Notes: a model not told the origin generated them from the sequence alone. A stretch of 50,316 nucleotides of DNA from Gammaproteobacteria bacterium (GCA_026709505.1 JAPOSW010000050.1:406-50721); one strand, 5' to 3'. Numbered from the stretch's first letter, positions 17,594-27,104 are shown. Numbers and translations: made by a program.

Positions 17594-18832
17594 ATGATCT
17601 GGCAGAATTCGGTGATGCGAGCATTCGCTGTCCGAAGCATCGGTGCAACGGCATCCCTAGGATATGGGCTTCTCCTCGCCAATGTATTGACACCTGATGC
17701 AATGGGCAAATTCACGATTGCCCTTTCTGTAGCGATTATTGCTTCAACGATCTCAAAATTCGGTCTTGACGCATACTTGATGCGTAATGCAGCCAGCCGA
17801 CCTCAAGAATCATATAGAGTGACCGTGTACTGTCTGAGCCTAGCCGGATTCATTGGATCATTAGTATGGGGGGGTTGCACCTGGGCTGGCCTCGAGTTTT
17901 ATGAATCAGCCAACACCGCATTTGTGGTCTTGTTGCTGGGTATCCCATTTCTTGCCATGATCTATGTACTGACCGGCTTACTGAAATCAGGAAATCTCCC
18001 AGCTACCGCAGTGTTTCTTGAAACTGGATGCTGGCAGACATTATTATGCCTGTGCGCAATCGTCATGCAGCTTTTCGGATATGACTCGCTTCTGCTTGTG
18101 GCCATTTGTTTTTCGACTGGTTTGGCCCTGATATTTGTCATCTCATTTTTTCTGTCATGGCATCATGTGCTCGGTAGGAAAAATCTAAATCAAGAAGTTC
18201 GGTCGGGAATGACCTGCGATTATGGGGAATTGACAGCAATGGCTGGTCTTACTGCCAGCAGCGTAATTATGCGTTGGTCAGATGCAATTTGGCTCGCATG
18301 GTGGCTGGATTCACAGGAGATAGCGGTCTACATGATCTGCACAAGATTGGCTGGAGGCATTTCTTTTATTGATAATGCGGTCAACGCTATTGCAGCACCA
18401 CGTTTCGCTCGGTTTTTTGCAAGTGGAAAAACCAGTACATTAAGACGAGAGTTGAGGCGAGCATGTACTATTTCGGGCATTTGGGGAACAGTTGGCGCCA
18501 TAATGGTCATGCTGATTGGACCGTTCATACTGCATGGGCTTGGCTCACCTTACTCCGAAGCATCAGAGATCCTGCTATTCGCCACCTTGGCGATTGCAAT
18601 ACAAGTGGCTTGGGTGCCAATAGGTCATTTTGCAACCATGACAGGGCGAGCATCGGTTCACTTCAAGTCAACAGCTATTGCTCTGGTTGTTCAGCAACTT
18701 GCATTCCTGCTTTTCATTCCCCATTTTGGCGTGATGGCGGCTTTATTTGGGTTTGCATTGTCCAGAATACTCTCCTTCATGATTACCTTCGGAGTTTTAC
18801 GGCATCGCAGTGCTCTTTTAATCGATCAATAG
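17594..18832 (+). CDS. Wzx-like polysaccharide flippase
   Basis: 412 aa with about 12 membrane helices and the overall pattern of MATE/MOP-superfamily exporters. The N-terminal MIWQNSVMRAFAVRSIGATASLGYGLLLANVLTPDAMGKF has the classic A-N-x-L-x-P-x-x-x-G-x-F motif of Wzx/RfbX flippases. It would flip lipid-linked repeat units across the inner membrane for the polymerase. A short G7 run occurs in the codons for VWGGC (17868-17874), too short to call a phase switch. It closes the polysaccharide locus; the following DNA is insertion-sequence debris. Confidence 0.82.
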   Translation: MIWQNSVMRAFAVRSIGATASLGYGLLLANVLTPDAMGKFTIALSVAIIASTISKFGLDAYLMRNAASRPQESYRVTVYCLSLAGFIGSLVWGGCTWAGLEFYESANTAFVVLLLGIPFLAMIYVLTGLLKSGNLPATAVFLETGCWQTLLCLCAIVMQLFGYDSLLLVAICFSTGLALIFVISFFLSWHHVLGRKNLNQEVRSGMTCDYGELTAMAGLTASSVIMRWSDAIWLAWWLDSQEIAVYMICTRLAGGISFIDNAVNAIAAPRFARFFASGKTSTLRRELRRACTISGIWGTVGAIMVMLIGPFILHGLGSPYSEASEILLFATLAIAIQVAWVPIGHFATMTGRASVHFKSTAIALVVQQLAFLLFIPHFGVMAALFGFALSRILSFMITFGVLRHRSALLIDQ

Positions 18833-19061
18833 ATGAATGAGCAGGTGACTCTAATTGGGGAAACCGAATTTGAGATCGAACGAGAAAATTGAATCTGCTT
18901 GATGAATCTTGACTTCCACGGACTGCTTTTCTCCGTTATAGGCATAACGGTTATACCACTTTTGTATCCTCCACCGCTCTGATATTCACAATGTGAGCCA
19001 CAGGCAATATGCCGGGGCAATTCGCCCCGGACAGCTGGAAAAATGCGGAGGAACGGGCAAA

Positions 19062-19510
19062 TGGAAATCACACAAGTGCAATACGAGCGCATTGCCCCGC
19101 TACTTCCTAGGCAGCGGGCAATGTCAGCCTTTCGAACCTGTAGGTGCCCACGCCATTCTCTGCGTGGCCGGGCATGGCTGCAGGTGGCGCGGCCTCTGCC
19201 GAGGCATTTCGGCAACTGGCACACCATCTACACGCGCATGAACCGGTAGTCGAGGAACGGCGTCCTGGACCGCGTGTTCGATCACCTGCAGCGGGAGCAG
19301 GTGATCCTGATCCGGGTCGAGGTTCTGGGTCTCGACAGCACCAGTATCAAGGTACACCCCGATGGCATGGGCGCTCCGGAAAAACGGCCCGGCACTGGCC
19401 ATGGACCGTGCCTACGAAGACGTTGAAACCCGCCAGCTGGCGACCGATCTCGACTTCATGCCTGGCGCCCCCGAAGAGCAACCGCGTCGCTCCCTGGGAA
19501 TACGACCGGA
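19062..19510 (+). pseudogene. IS5-family transposase remnant, frameshifted and internally deleted
   Basis: The start MEITQVQYERIAPLLPRQR matches the N-terminus of IS5-type transposases. FGNWHTIYTRMNR, a later STSIKVHPDGMGA and finally MDRAYEDVETRQLATDL and PPKSNRVAPWEYDRK continue the same family, but they lie in three different frames. Parts between are missing, as is the C-terminal E-R-x-F region. It cannot make a transposase. The perfect 14-bp hairpin that follows (19512-19543) may be related to the element's damage or end. Confidence 0.75.
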
Positions 19511-19511
19511 A

Positions 19512-19543
19512 ATCTACTCGCCCCCTGTTGGGGGCGAGTAGAT
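19512..19543. repeat. Perfect 14-bp hairpin
   Basis: ATCTACTCGCCCCC, a four-base loop TGTT, then the exact reverse complement. No T-run follows, so it is a poor fit for an intrinsic terminator. It is placed at the end of the IS5 remnant. Confidence 0.7.
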
Positions 19544-19976
19544 ACCTCTTTGTAATACTTGACCCCAAAAAGGTGAATCACGGTCGTCTTATCATCATGT
19601 AGTGCATCATCATAGACCCGACCTGGCTCTTCCTATTGCCTTATTGCCACTGTTGTTTTCATGATTGGTTGCTCCAAAAAGATTGAATTATGTTTGGGAG
19701 TAGTGAGCGGGGGTGAAGCTCATCCAGAGGCCTCTGTCTTGTTATCGGATACTGATTTGAGATGGTTCACCAAGGCCTTGGCGCATTGCAGGGCTACGCA
19801 GGCGGTCTGGAGGTACTTAGAGATGAATGGCACAAACATTTGAGCAGTTTTATCACTATTGACCAAATGCCTATTCTTTTTCTCATCCCCGCGCACTACT
19901 CTCAGTCATAACTCAACTGCCAGCATGGGAAACAGTTCAATTGTCCTGCTTCGAGAGATTCAATTATCATTGCTGA

Positions 19977-20030
19977 CCCAATTCCAGTCCGAAGTGCAAC
20001 ACCCTGGGGGCACTTCGGACTGGAATTGGG
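19977..20030. repeat. Palindromic IS30-type end (20-bp arms, 14-base loop)
   Basis: Arms 19977-19996 and 20011-20030 are perfect reverse complements around the loop CAACACCCTGGGGG. The first 34 bases equal the left end of the IS30-type remnant at 14687, with two mismatches. It may be a solo end or abutted ends left by transposition, or a small palindromic repeat of its own. Confidence 0.75.
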
Positions 20031-20312
20031 AGTTAGATCTTTCCGGTGACTGACAGTCATGAGTATTCAGCCCGTGCTTCGAAGATGAAATAATTTGCCG
20101 CCAAGGCTGGACATAATAGGAATTCTCCATGCTGGACCTACGTCTATTTTAAGGTAAATTTCAGTATCTGACCATTTTTCGGTAACAGAAGTCATCGTAG
20201 CGGTTGCTCTTGACACAGCACTGGAGTGCTGCAATTTGGTTCTGGCTATGCCAGGCTGGGGTACTTGAACAGTTTTGGTGCAGGCATACAGGGATAGCAT
20301 GCCCGGCTGGTT

Positions 20313-20927
20313 TCAGGACTTGTTCCGGCTCTCTGGGCTCCAGTTTTCGATCTGGTCCAGCAAGCTGTCAGGCGAATCATCTACACAAAACAGATTGCGA
20401 TGTCTGGGGTTGATGAATCCTGTTTCAATGGCATTCTCAATGAATGCCGCCAGAAGTCCGTAGTATCCCTCGACATCCAGAATGCCGATTGGCTTGCTGT
20501 GGATTTTGAGTTGTGACCATGTGATGGACTCGAGTAATTCCTCAAATGTTCCAAGCCCGCCCGGCAGGGCAATGAATCCATCCGAAAGGGAAGACATAAT
20601 CTCCTTTCGCTGATGCATATTCTTGACGGTGATTAGCCTGGTGATTCCCGGGTGATCGTGTTCATGGTCAAATAGTGCTTCCGGTATTACGCCGGTTACC
20701 TTTCCACCTGCTTCCAGAACGGCATCTGCGACCGTCCCCATCAGTCCCATGGTTGAACCTCCATACGTCAAGTTTATCTTTCGTTTTCCGATGGCATGAC
20801 CGAGGGCAGTCGCAGCTTCGGCATATGCAGGGCTATTGCCGGGTCTAGACCCGCAAAATACGCAAAGCTGTTTTATAGCGGGAGTTTTGACCATTTCCAA
20901 ATAAATCTCTTCATGAGAGTCGGACAT
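20313..20927 (-). CDS. LOG-family protein (nucleoside monophosphate phosphoribohydrolase-like)
   Basis: 204 aa. Rossmann-like protein with an N-terminal CVFCGSRPGN, a YGGSTMGLMGTVADAVL loop and the family signature PGGLGTFEELLE. The catalytic Arg lies in MHQRKEIM and the Glu in the signature. LOG proteins cut the N-glycosidic bond of nucleoside 5'-monophosphates, releasing the base and ribose 5-phosphate. In bacteria the role is often salvage or housekeeping. ATG at 20894 is an alternative start. It stands alone among mobile debris. Confidence 0.88.
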   Translation of the reverse strand: MSDSHEEIYLEMVKTPAIKQLCVFCGSRPGNSPAYAEAATALGHAIGKRKINLTYGGSTMGLMGTVADAVLEAGGKVTGVIPEALFDHEHDHPGITRLITVKNMHQRKEIMSSLSDGFIALPGGLGTFEELLESITWSQLKIHSKPIGILDVEGYYGLLAAFIENAIETGFINPRHRNLFCVDDSPDSLLDQIENWSPESRNKS

Positions 20928-21266
20928 TCAATCCATGCCGGTATGGCATGGGTTGAAAAGGTGCAAAAGCGATGGACTGTAAGACGGATAAGGCCTTGCA
21001 GGATCTCGATTCAGCAACCTGGTTTTGTACATGGCAACTGATATGTATCGCATATGCAGGCAAGACTGTAAAGGGAAGCGAATCCGGTTCGGTGACTGAC
21101 TTGCACCGGTAATACGTGATATGCGGCATTTCAAGCCAGTATCAGAGTCATTGGGTTATGCTGGAGATCATGGGGTGAGGGCAACAGCGGGTCAGTGAGA
21201 TTTCCTCCATTCACTTGAAAATCAGGCGGCCCGGAGCCGCCTTGTTGGTTATTCAATGCATTTGAA
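20928..21266. other. Intergenic region with a terminator
   Basis: No gene is recognised. It contains the leader of the LOG gene on one side and the intrinsic terminator of the Calx-beta-like gene on the other. Confidence 0.5.
21217..21242 (-). terminator. Intrinsic terminator of the Calx-beta-like gene
   Basis: On the - strand the 7-bp stem AGGCGGC/GCCGCCT around a five-base loop is followed by GATTTTC. It sits 24 bp after the stop of the Calx-beta-like gene, which supports that gene being real. Confidence 0.65.
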
Positions 21267-21834
21267 TTAGTTGTTCGAGCCATATAGCCAATGGTTTGTG
21301 TCGCCTTCTCCATCCCGAATATGGATCGTTGCAAAGTAGCTGTACTGGTGGAAATGTCTTGCTGGATTGGTGTTGCAACTTTCTTCTCGTGTCTTGTGGG
21401 TTGGTATATCGTCCCAGCTCCAGGGAAGTGACAGGTTCACATGGAATTTTTCGCTACTTTCCTCTTCATTGTCTGTCAATGCCTCAACCGCAATGGTTCC
21501 AGAAGGGCTGCCTTTACTTAGCGTTAATGTTCCAGGTTCCGACTTGTAATCGGAAAGGCTGGTACCGCCATGAGAACCCACCTCCCCTTCGTTCGGTTGA
21601 TTTCGCTGCCAAAATGGCACTGGATCCGTTTGATAAGGAACTTCCAGCACGTAATCGTCAGCGATTGGCCCCCTGAAATCTGCGGTAACGGTTAGCGTAG
21701 CTGACTGTCCTTCGAACAGAACAAGATTGCGGTTTTCAAATCCTACCCATATTTCACAGGATTCAGCAGCCAGTGTGTGCCCCCCCCCCAAGAATTGCCA
21801 GCAGGGCAGTAGCGAGCATTGTTATTCGTTTCAT
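21267..21834 (-). CDS. Calx-beta-like secreted protein, phase-variable, OFF in this sequence
   Basis: The start ATG at 21834 follows a strong AAAGGAG site by 6 bases and begins a signal peptide (MKRITMLATALLAIL). That peptide runs into a G10 run (21780-21789). With ten G the frame ends at TGA after 23 residues. With nine (or twelve) G it continues as GGGHTLAAESCEIWVGFEN for 188 aa in total, giving a proper A-x-A-type cleavage site. The downstream frame has Calx-beta features: FEGQSATLTVTADF, SGTIAVEALTDNEEE, FHVNLSL, and a closing YFATIHIRDGEGD. Such domains occur in cell-surface and adhesion proteins. A terminator follows. The intact frame, signal, ribosome site and terminator argue for a switchable gene rather than a dead one. 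Confidence 0.75.
21780..21789 (-). repeat. G10 homopolymer in the signal-peptide region (phase switch)
   Basis: A C10 run on the + strand, read as G10 by the gene. The tract lies between Leu15 of the signal peptide and the downstream frame. A change of one base (10 to 9) puts both parts in the same frame. Confidence 0.9.
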
Positions 21835-22130
21835 TGTTTTCTCCTTTGGAAAAGTAAATATACGGACATTATACACTGGCTTTGCCCTTTCATTTTACAA
21901 GGCGGATTCATTTTTCAAGCTGATCCGCTGCCGCGACGGCAGGTGATCACCATTTATCTGAAATTCATGAAACCCATTCAAATACTACAAATGATCGAAT
22001 GACCGTGGTCAAAGTGCGCATTCACTGACTCCAAATCAACCTATCTGCCTAGCTTGAAGTCGTGAGTTTTCTGTTACTTCTTTCAATGAGTAGCGCTAAA
22101 ATTGTTATTTCGATTCAAGAATCGCAAGTT
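21835..22130. other. Intergenic region between divergent genes
   Basis: A stretch of 296 bp between the start of the Calx-beta-like gene (- strand) and the dehydrogenase (+ strand). It must contain both promoters, but I assign no specific elements. Confidence 0.4.
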
Positions 22131-23108
22131 ATGAAGCCCATCCAGACTATTGCATTCATCGGCCTCGGAAATGCGGGTTCAAAACTCGCGGGAAGCTTGT
22201 TGCGAAACGGCTTCAACCTGATTGTCCGAGATCTGGATCATAAAGCGGCCCGGCCATTGCTGGATGCCGGCGCAGCCTTCGGTGAGAGCCCGGTTCAAAT
22301 GGCTCAATCTGCCGACCTTTTGATCACATGTCTACCCAATCCAGCTGCCAGTGCTTCAGTGCTGGAAGGTCAAGACGGTGCTCTGCCAGCGATGCTACAG
22401 GGAAAGACATGGGCCGAGATGAGCACCACTGATGAGAGCGAGGTGCTTCGCCTTGGTGCTCTGGTCAAGGCTCAGGGTGGCGAACCCGTTGATTGCCCTG
22501 TTTCAGGCGGCTGCCATCGAGCGGCAACCGGAAATATTTCCATATTCGCAGGATGCGAAAGACCAACCTTCAAGCATATGCTACCCGTCCTGACTGCCAT
22601 GGGTCGGAGAATACTGCATACCGGCCAGCTTGGCTCAGCCTCGATTCTCAAGGTCATGACCAATTATCTGGCAACTGCGAATCTAATGACGCTTTGTGAA
22701 GCGCTCGCAACCTGCAAGGCCGTTGACATGGATCTCGGCACAGCCTACGAGGCCATACGCATCTCTTCCGGCAATTCCTTCGTTCACGAAACTGAAAGCC
22801 AGGTGATATTGAATGGAAGCCGCGACATTAATTTCACGATGGATCTTGTCTGTAAGGACATCATGCTGTTCGATGAGATTGCAAAAGATGCCGGAGTGCC
22901 GCTCGATTTCTCCCCGCTTATGGTCAAAATCTTCAGGAAGGCGATGGAAAAATACGGAGCCCGGGAGCATTCTCCCAATATCATAAGAAGATTCGAAGAG
23001 GCTGCTCAGATTGACATTACCGCCCCCGGCTTCCCTGCTGAGATGATCGACGATGAACCGGAAGAGCCGGGCTATGAGGTCAAGCCAAAAAAAGGAGGTA
23101 AGGGGTAG
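22131..23108 (+). CDS. Beta-hydroxyacid dehydrogenase (3-hydroxyisobutyrate dehydrogenase family)
   Basis: 325 aa from the ATG at 22131. A GTG start at 22062 would add 23 hydrophobic residues before the nucleotide-binding strand and is unlikely. Rossmann motif IAFIGLGNAGSKLA at the N-terminus; substrate motif EPVDCPVSGGCHRAATG; catalytic lysine region SILKVMTNYLATAN (Lys at about 190). The family oxidises beta-hydroxyacids with NAD(P); members include 3-hydroxyisobutyrate, tartronate semialdehyde and glyoxylate/succinic semialdehyde enzymes. The substrate here cannot be fixed. A lysine/glycine-rich tail (VKPKKGGKG) is somewhat unusual. Confidence 0.82.
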   Translation: MKPIQTIAFIGLGNAGSKLAGSLLRNGFNLIVRDLDHKAARPLLDAGAAFGESPVQMAQSADLLITCLPNPAASASVLEGQDGALPAMLQGKTWAEMSTTDESEVLRLGALVKAQGGEPVDCPVSGGCHRAATGNISIFAGCERPTFKHMLPVLTAMGRRILHTGQLGSASILKVMTNYLATANLMTLCEALATCKAVDMDLGTAYEAIRISSGNSFVHETESQVILNGSRDINFTMDLVCKDIMLFDEIAKDAGVPLDFSPLMVKIFRKAMEKYGAREHSPNIIRRFEEAAQIDITAPGFPAEMIDDEPEEPGYEVKPKKGGKG

Positions 23109-23268
23109 CCGGCCTGCCCAGTTCGGACAATTCAATCTGTCGATAATTCTGCTATGTTGTGCCTCGGAAGACAGAGTTAATTCTGAAACTGTTGTGCATG
23201 AAACGCATTCCTGCGGAATGGACGTTTTCAGCCAAAAGAGGTTCCATGAATTCAGGCAGCAGGCAACC

Positions 23269-24021
23269 CTATTCGCACACGGTGCCATCGCCATCCCCGT
23301 CATGCATAAAGGCATAGGCCGGGTGTGACTTGTGGACGGGAGCAATCCCGTGGCGCCTTGCTTCCCTGCAGGTGATCCGCCCATTGCCATTGTCGTCGTA
23401 TTTTTTCAGTACCGCATTGTTCCGTCGCTTTTGCGGCACCGGGGAGGCATGACTTACGCACCGCACCGCCATGGCCGTGGTTTTGCATCTCGACAGGATA
23501 TGTTCAATCGCATTGGCCTCTCGGGAATCAATGGTGAGCCCGTACTTGCGTCGAACCTCCAGAGTTCTAGCCGCATACCAGCAGGCATTCATCTTTGGAA
23601 TCCATTCGGCGAGATCTTTCGCCGATTTCCGGTGCCGGTTTGTCGAGGGGCTGGCCAGCGTCAGGTTCAGCAGGTCAGTCGCAAACTGTCGCTTGACCTG
23701 TCGGCTCCGGGCACAAAGGCCACTGTCGTGGGCCTCGGACAGAGAAACGACATGCTCGATATCCGTCTGGTACCGGTTCTTGAAACAGGTGCCCGTGTAC
23801 GGGCCGTAGATGATTCCGTCCAGGCTCTCAATGACCTCCAGTTCGACGGACTGGGGATAGGGGTAGTCCTTTCGGTCGTAGGGCGAGCAGCGATGTTCCG
23901 GAGCGACAGCGACGCCCCGGTACATGCGATCGGCCGAATGAGCCAAATCACTGCCAAAATGCAACACGCAGATGATGCATGCTGTGACGAGCACAAGCCT
24001 GTGTTTGGGGATCGTAGCCAC
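23269..24021 (-). CDS. Secreted HNH (DUF1524-type) nuclease with C-terminal excalibur domain
   Basis: 250 aa. Signal peptide (HRLVLVTACIICVLHF, cleavage near AHSA). The central domain has IEHVVSLSEAHDSGLC, FATDLLNLTLASPSTNRHRKS and DLAEWIPKMNACWYAART, the H...N...N layout of GmrSD-type/DUF1524 HNH nucleases seen also in secreted DNases. The C-terminus is an excalibur calcium-binding motif (CREARRHGI ... HDGDGDGTVCE). It probably degrades extracellular or periplasmic DNA, perhaps for nutrition or defence at the surface. It stands alone, without a visible immunity gene. Confidence 0.82.
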   Translation of the reverse strand: MATIPKHRLVLVTACIICVLHFGSDLAHSADRMYRGVAVAPEHRCSPYDRKDYPYPQSVELEVIESLDGIIYGPYTGTCFKNRYQTDIEHVVSLSEAHDSGLCARSRQVKRQFATDLLNLTLASPSTNRHRKSAKDLAEWIPKMNACWYAARTLEVRRKYGLTIDSREANAIEHILSRCKTTAMAVRCVSHASPVPQKRRNNAVLKKYDDNGNGRITCREARRHGIAPVHKSHPAYAFMHDGDGDGTVCE

Positions 24022-25685
24022 TGGTGACGTATTCGGGAGTCAATGAATTACTTTTGACGAGCGAAATCATATCAAATTATCTCGGTCGTGAATTGGAGCC
24101 AGAAGTTCTCAATTGGAATCTTCTCACGGTCTGTGATCTACCGCACAATTCCCTCATCGAGTTCTCCTACGACAATCGGTTGATTCCGTTACAGGCAAAC
24201 ATCAGGGAACCGCTTCTGTGTTGAATGGCATCTGAGACCACTATCCCTCCTTCATGGCAACTAGTTTCCTGATGAAGGTATCGATATTGAAGCAACTTGA
24301 TCTGGGACATCATTATGCCGATGCAACCTGAAGGGTCGGTCGAGGAAGCTAATTTCATGACTAAGCTGTTGACTCGATCCCATGTTAGGTTTCTGCTTAT
24401 ATGTTCCCCTTGATTTCCGACATAATTCTGTCCAGATAGTTTCTGGGCGGATAGGGAAGATTGGGAAAGTACTGGCGTTTCAGTCGAAGGAAGCTATCGG
24501 TTAGGCTGGACAGTTTTTCCGAATCAAAAATAATCCTGCGACAACCGGGACCGGTTGATCATTTGCCAGGGGTGGGTCATTCAAGGTAACAAGATCCCCA
24601 GCTTCATCAATAAAGCAAAGTTGCAACTGCCCTCCATAAAAAAGCTGTGGCCACCGCCAATGTCAAGATAAAGCTTTTTGGACTGCTTTCAGTAGAACTT
24701 GCACACGAAGCTTGACTTTCAAACGAGGCACGCAAAAGTCCCCATGGATTTCAGCAATCAAAATGAGAAGGTTTGTCGCCGGACCAGTATCAGGATTATC
24801 TGAATTGGGATGCCGAAAAATCTTCAGGCCATGCTGAAAACCGGGCAACGTGGGGATATCAGCGATAATGATACCTACAACCAGAATTTGCAGAGGGTGC
24901 TGTTAGTGAGCTTGAGACAGTCAATGATGCGCCATGGATTGAAGCTGATGCGATGGTGCTCACCATCCTTGTCCAAGGCAAGCGGAATGATCAGCACGGC
25001 ATGCTTTCAGGGCGGTTTAACTCCAACTGCCTGATTTCCACCCTCAGACGCATGCACAGGAAAACAAGAGAAAGATCGAAGAACCAGCACCCCAGGAAAT
25101 TTCCAGGTCGGTTTATTCAGGGCATCACGGCTTGCGGATTGCCGACTATCGTTCTGGAAATCATTTATTGGGTATTCCAGTGCCTGTAACAGGCATCGAA
25201 TTTCCCCGGCGATCAGTGGCGGGTGGCGGATCAAGCACATCGCAAGAGAAACATCATGGAAAATGAGGGCGCTACGGACATCAAGGGGAACCTGCCTGGG
25301 TCCAGCATTCGAATGGTAGAAGAAGTCGCGCAAGTATTGAACAGATATTCAGAAAAGTTTCCGGAATCATTAAACCACGCCAAAAACCCGCGGATGGACA
25401 ATGATCGGTTTCAAAGAGCGTATTCGGATAAAGCCAGCAGCCTGCGGTTTTGAACCATTGGATCCGCGATTCCGCATTCTCAGAAGTTGCCCTAATCAGA
25501 GCTATCTGCAATATTACAAAACATGTCAAATTGTGGCATTATCCCTGCCTTGAAGTTATCGTTTAAGTCCGAAGAAGTCCAGCTAGGTGAAAACCTGGAG
25601 TTAGCAAGGTAAAATAACCCGCTGATTCGAACAAGCCAACCGAAACATCGAATACAGCACGACACCAATAATCTGTTTAAGTACA
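24022..25685. other. 1.66-kb gene-poor stretch
   Basis: Only short frames are open and none resembles a known family. Frames of about 60-110 codons (for example 24024-24224 +, 24663-24848 -, 25007-25333 -) lack good ribosome sites. I read it as decayed coding DNA plus the upstream region of the glutamine synthetase-like gene. The last 150 bp, from about 25535, is AT-rich and may hold that gene's promoter. Confidence 0.4.
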
Positions 25686-27104
25686 ATGAGTTCATTATTT
25701 CCCGAAACCCTAGAAGAAGCATTGCCCGACCTCAAGCGGGTTAACGAAGAGAAAGCACGCCTTGAGTCGGCTGGCGTCAAGTACATCCTGTCCTGCTGGA
25801 TCGACTTGCTCGGCATACCAAAAACAAAACCTGTGCCCATGAGCGACTTTGAGTTGCTGTGCGCCGGCAAAGGTCCGCAGTTTGCCGTTCATTCGGTATC
25901 CTTCGTGCCGGAACTCGGACCCCATGATCCGGACCAGGTTCCGGTTCCGGATTTGAATACCCTGCAAATATGTCCATGGGATTCTTCCTGTGCATGGGTT
26001 ATCTCGGACCTGTTCTGGAAGGAGAAGCCCTACAACCTGTGTCCTCGCAATACGCTCAAACAGGCCATCTCCAGGGCAGCAGATCAGGGGCTTGCGATGT
26101 ATGCCGGCATTGAGCCTGAGTTCATCACCATGAAATGGGACGAAAATGGCCTGCCAGTAAAGGCTTTTGACAATGATCCGCCGCAGGGGCTGAGACCCAG
26201 ACGGCAGGCGTTCGGCTATGACCTTGAATATTCGATTGACGCGATGGGGTTCCTGGGTGAGCTGATCGATATCATCGAAGGTCTCGGCTGGAATCTGCAT
26301 GACGTTGTTGCTGAAGGAGCCTATTCCCAGTTTGAACTCGATTTTCATTATACAGACGTGTTGGCGATGGCAGACCGATTCATTTTTCTGAGAGCCATTC
26401 TCAAGGAAATTGCCAAAAAGCATGGCATGTTTGTGACTTTCATGCCGAAACCCACGACCGGAGACTGGAGATCCGGGGCCCATCTCAATACGTCCATGCA
26501 GCGCACCGATGCACTGGGGACCAATCTCTATGAGAAACCGGGAGGAGGCTGGAGCGATGAAGCGTTGCATGCCGTAGGCGGTATTCTGCAAAATGGCCAA
26601 GCAATCACGGCAATCGCATGTTCTACCGTTAATTCCTACAACGGGCTGGTCTCCCAGGTCAGCGGATTCGAAGGCGGATGCTACACTTGGGCACCGACCC
26701 ATATGGCCTACGGTTCAAACAATCGTTCTGCGATGCTGCGGCTGCCGCAGAGCCGCTATGCGATTGAAAATCGGGCTGCCGACATGTGCATGAATGTATA
26801 CATTGCATTCGCGATGACTCTTGCAGCTTCGGTTCAGGGTATTGTCAACAAGGTTGATCCCGGCCCGTCGTTGGATGAAGACCTGTATATCATGTCTGAC
26901 GAGGAGAAGAACAAGCGCAAACTCAACGCTTTGCCGCTTAATCTGTATGAAGCCATCACCGCATTGGGCAAAAGCGAACTGGCAAAAGAAGTCATGGGAC
27001 CCGTGATGCTCAATTCGTATGTCCAGTACAAGCTTGACGAGTGGAATCGATATCACCAGACCGTGACCGACTGGGAGGTTCAGGAATACCTGAGACTGTA
27101 TTGA
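25686..27104 (+). CDS. Glutamine synthetase-like ligase (GlnT / gamma-glutamylmethylamide synthetase group)
   Basis: 472 aa, glutamine synthetase fold. The beta-grasp N-terminal part (GVKYILSCWIDLLGIPKTKPVP) is followed by the catalytic domain with AGIEPEF (metal Glu), VVAEGAYSQFELDFHYTD, TFMPKPTTGDWRSGAHLNTS (the MPKP and G-x-H motifs) and the ATP-side NNRSAMLRLP. Length and motifs fit the GlnT/GmaS-type group, which uses glutamate and ammonia or an alkylamine. Sequence alone does not separate the two. There is no methylamine operon around it; a ferredoxin-type reductase gene converges on it 10 bp away. Confidence 0.8.
   Translation: MSSLFPETLEEALPDLKRVNEEKARLESAGVKYILSCWIDLLGIPKTKPVPMSDFELLCAGKGPQFAVHSVSFVPELGPHDPDQVPVPDLNTLQICPWDSSCAWVISDLFWKEKPYNLCPRNTLKQAISRAADQGLAMYAGIEPEFITMKWDENGLPVKAFDNDPPQGLRPRRQAFGYDLEYSIDAMGFLGELIDIIEGLGWNLHDVVAEGAYSQFELDFHYTDVLAMADRFIFLRAILKEIAKKHGMFVTFMPKPTTGDWRSGAHLNTSMQRTDALGTNLYEKPGGGWSDEALHAVGGILQNGQAITAIACSTVNSYNGLVSQVSGFEGGCYTWAPTHMAYGSNNRSAMLRLPQSRYAIENRAADMCMNVYIAFAMTLAASVQGIVNKVDPGPSLDEDLYIMSDEEKNKRKLNALPLNLYEAITALGKSELAKEVMGPVMLNSYVQYKLDEWNRYHQTVTDWEVQEYLRLY

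Larger units (their letters stand above)
18833..20312. other. 1.5-kb stretch of insertion-sequence remnants
   Basis: No intact gene. It contains an IS5-type remnant, a 14-bp perfect hairpin (19512-19543) and an IS30-type palindrome (19977-20030). The stretch 20067-20300 on the - strand has a frame of about 77 codons (including VDVGPAWRIPIMSS-like residues) that may be the tail of a decayed gene; I cannot name it. Confidence 0.5.

Noticed and set aside
17868-17874. G7 run in the flippase (and C7 at 15613-15619 in the ligase)
   Set aside because: Too short to call phase-variable; runs of this length can occur by chance.
22062-22130. Upstream GTG start of the dehydrogenase
   Set aside because: It adds a hydrophobic stretch not found before the Rossmann motif in this family.
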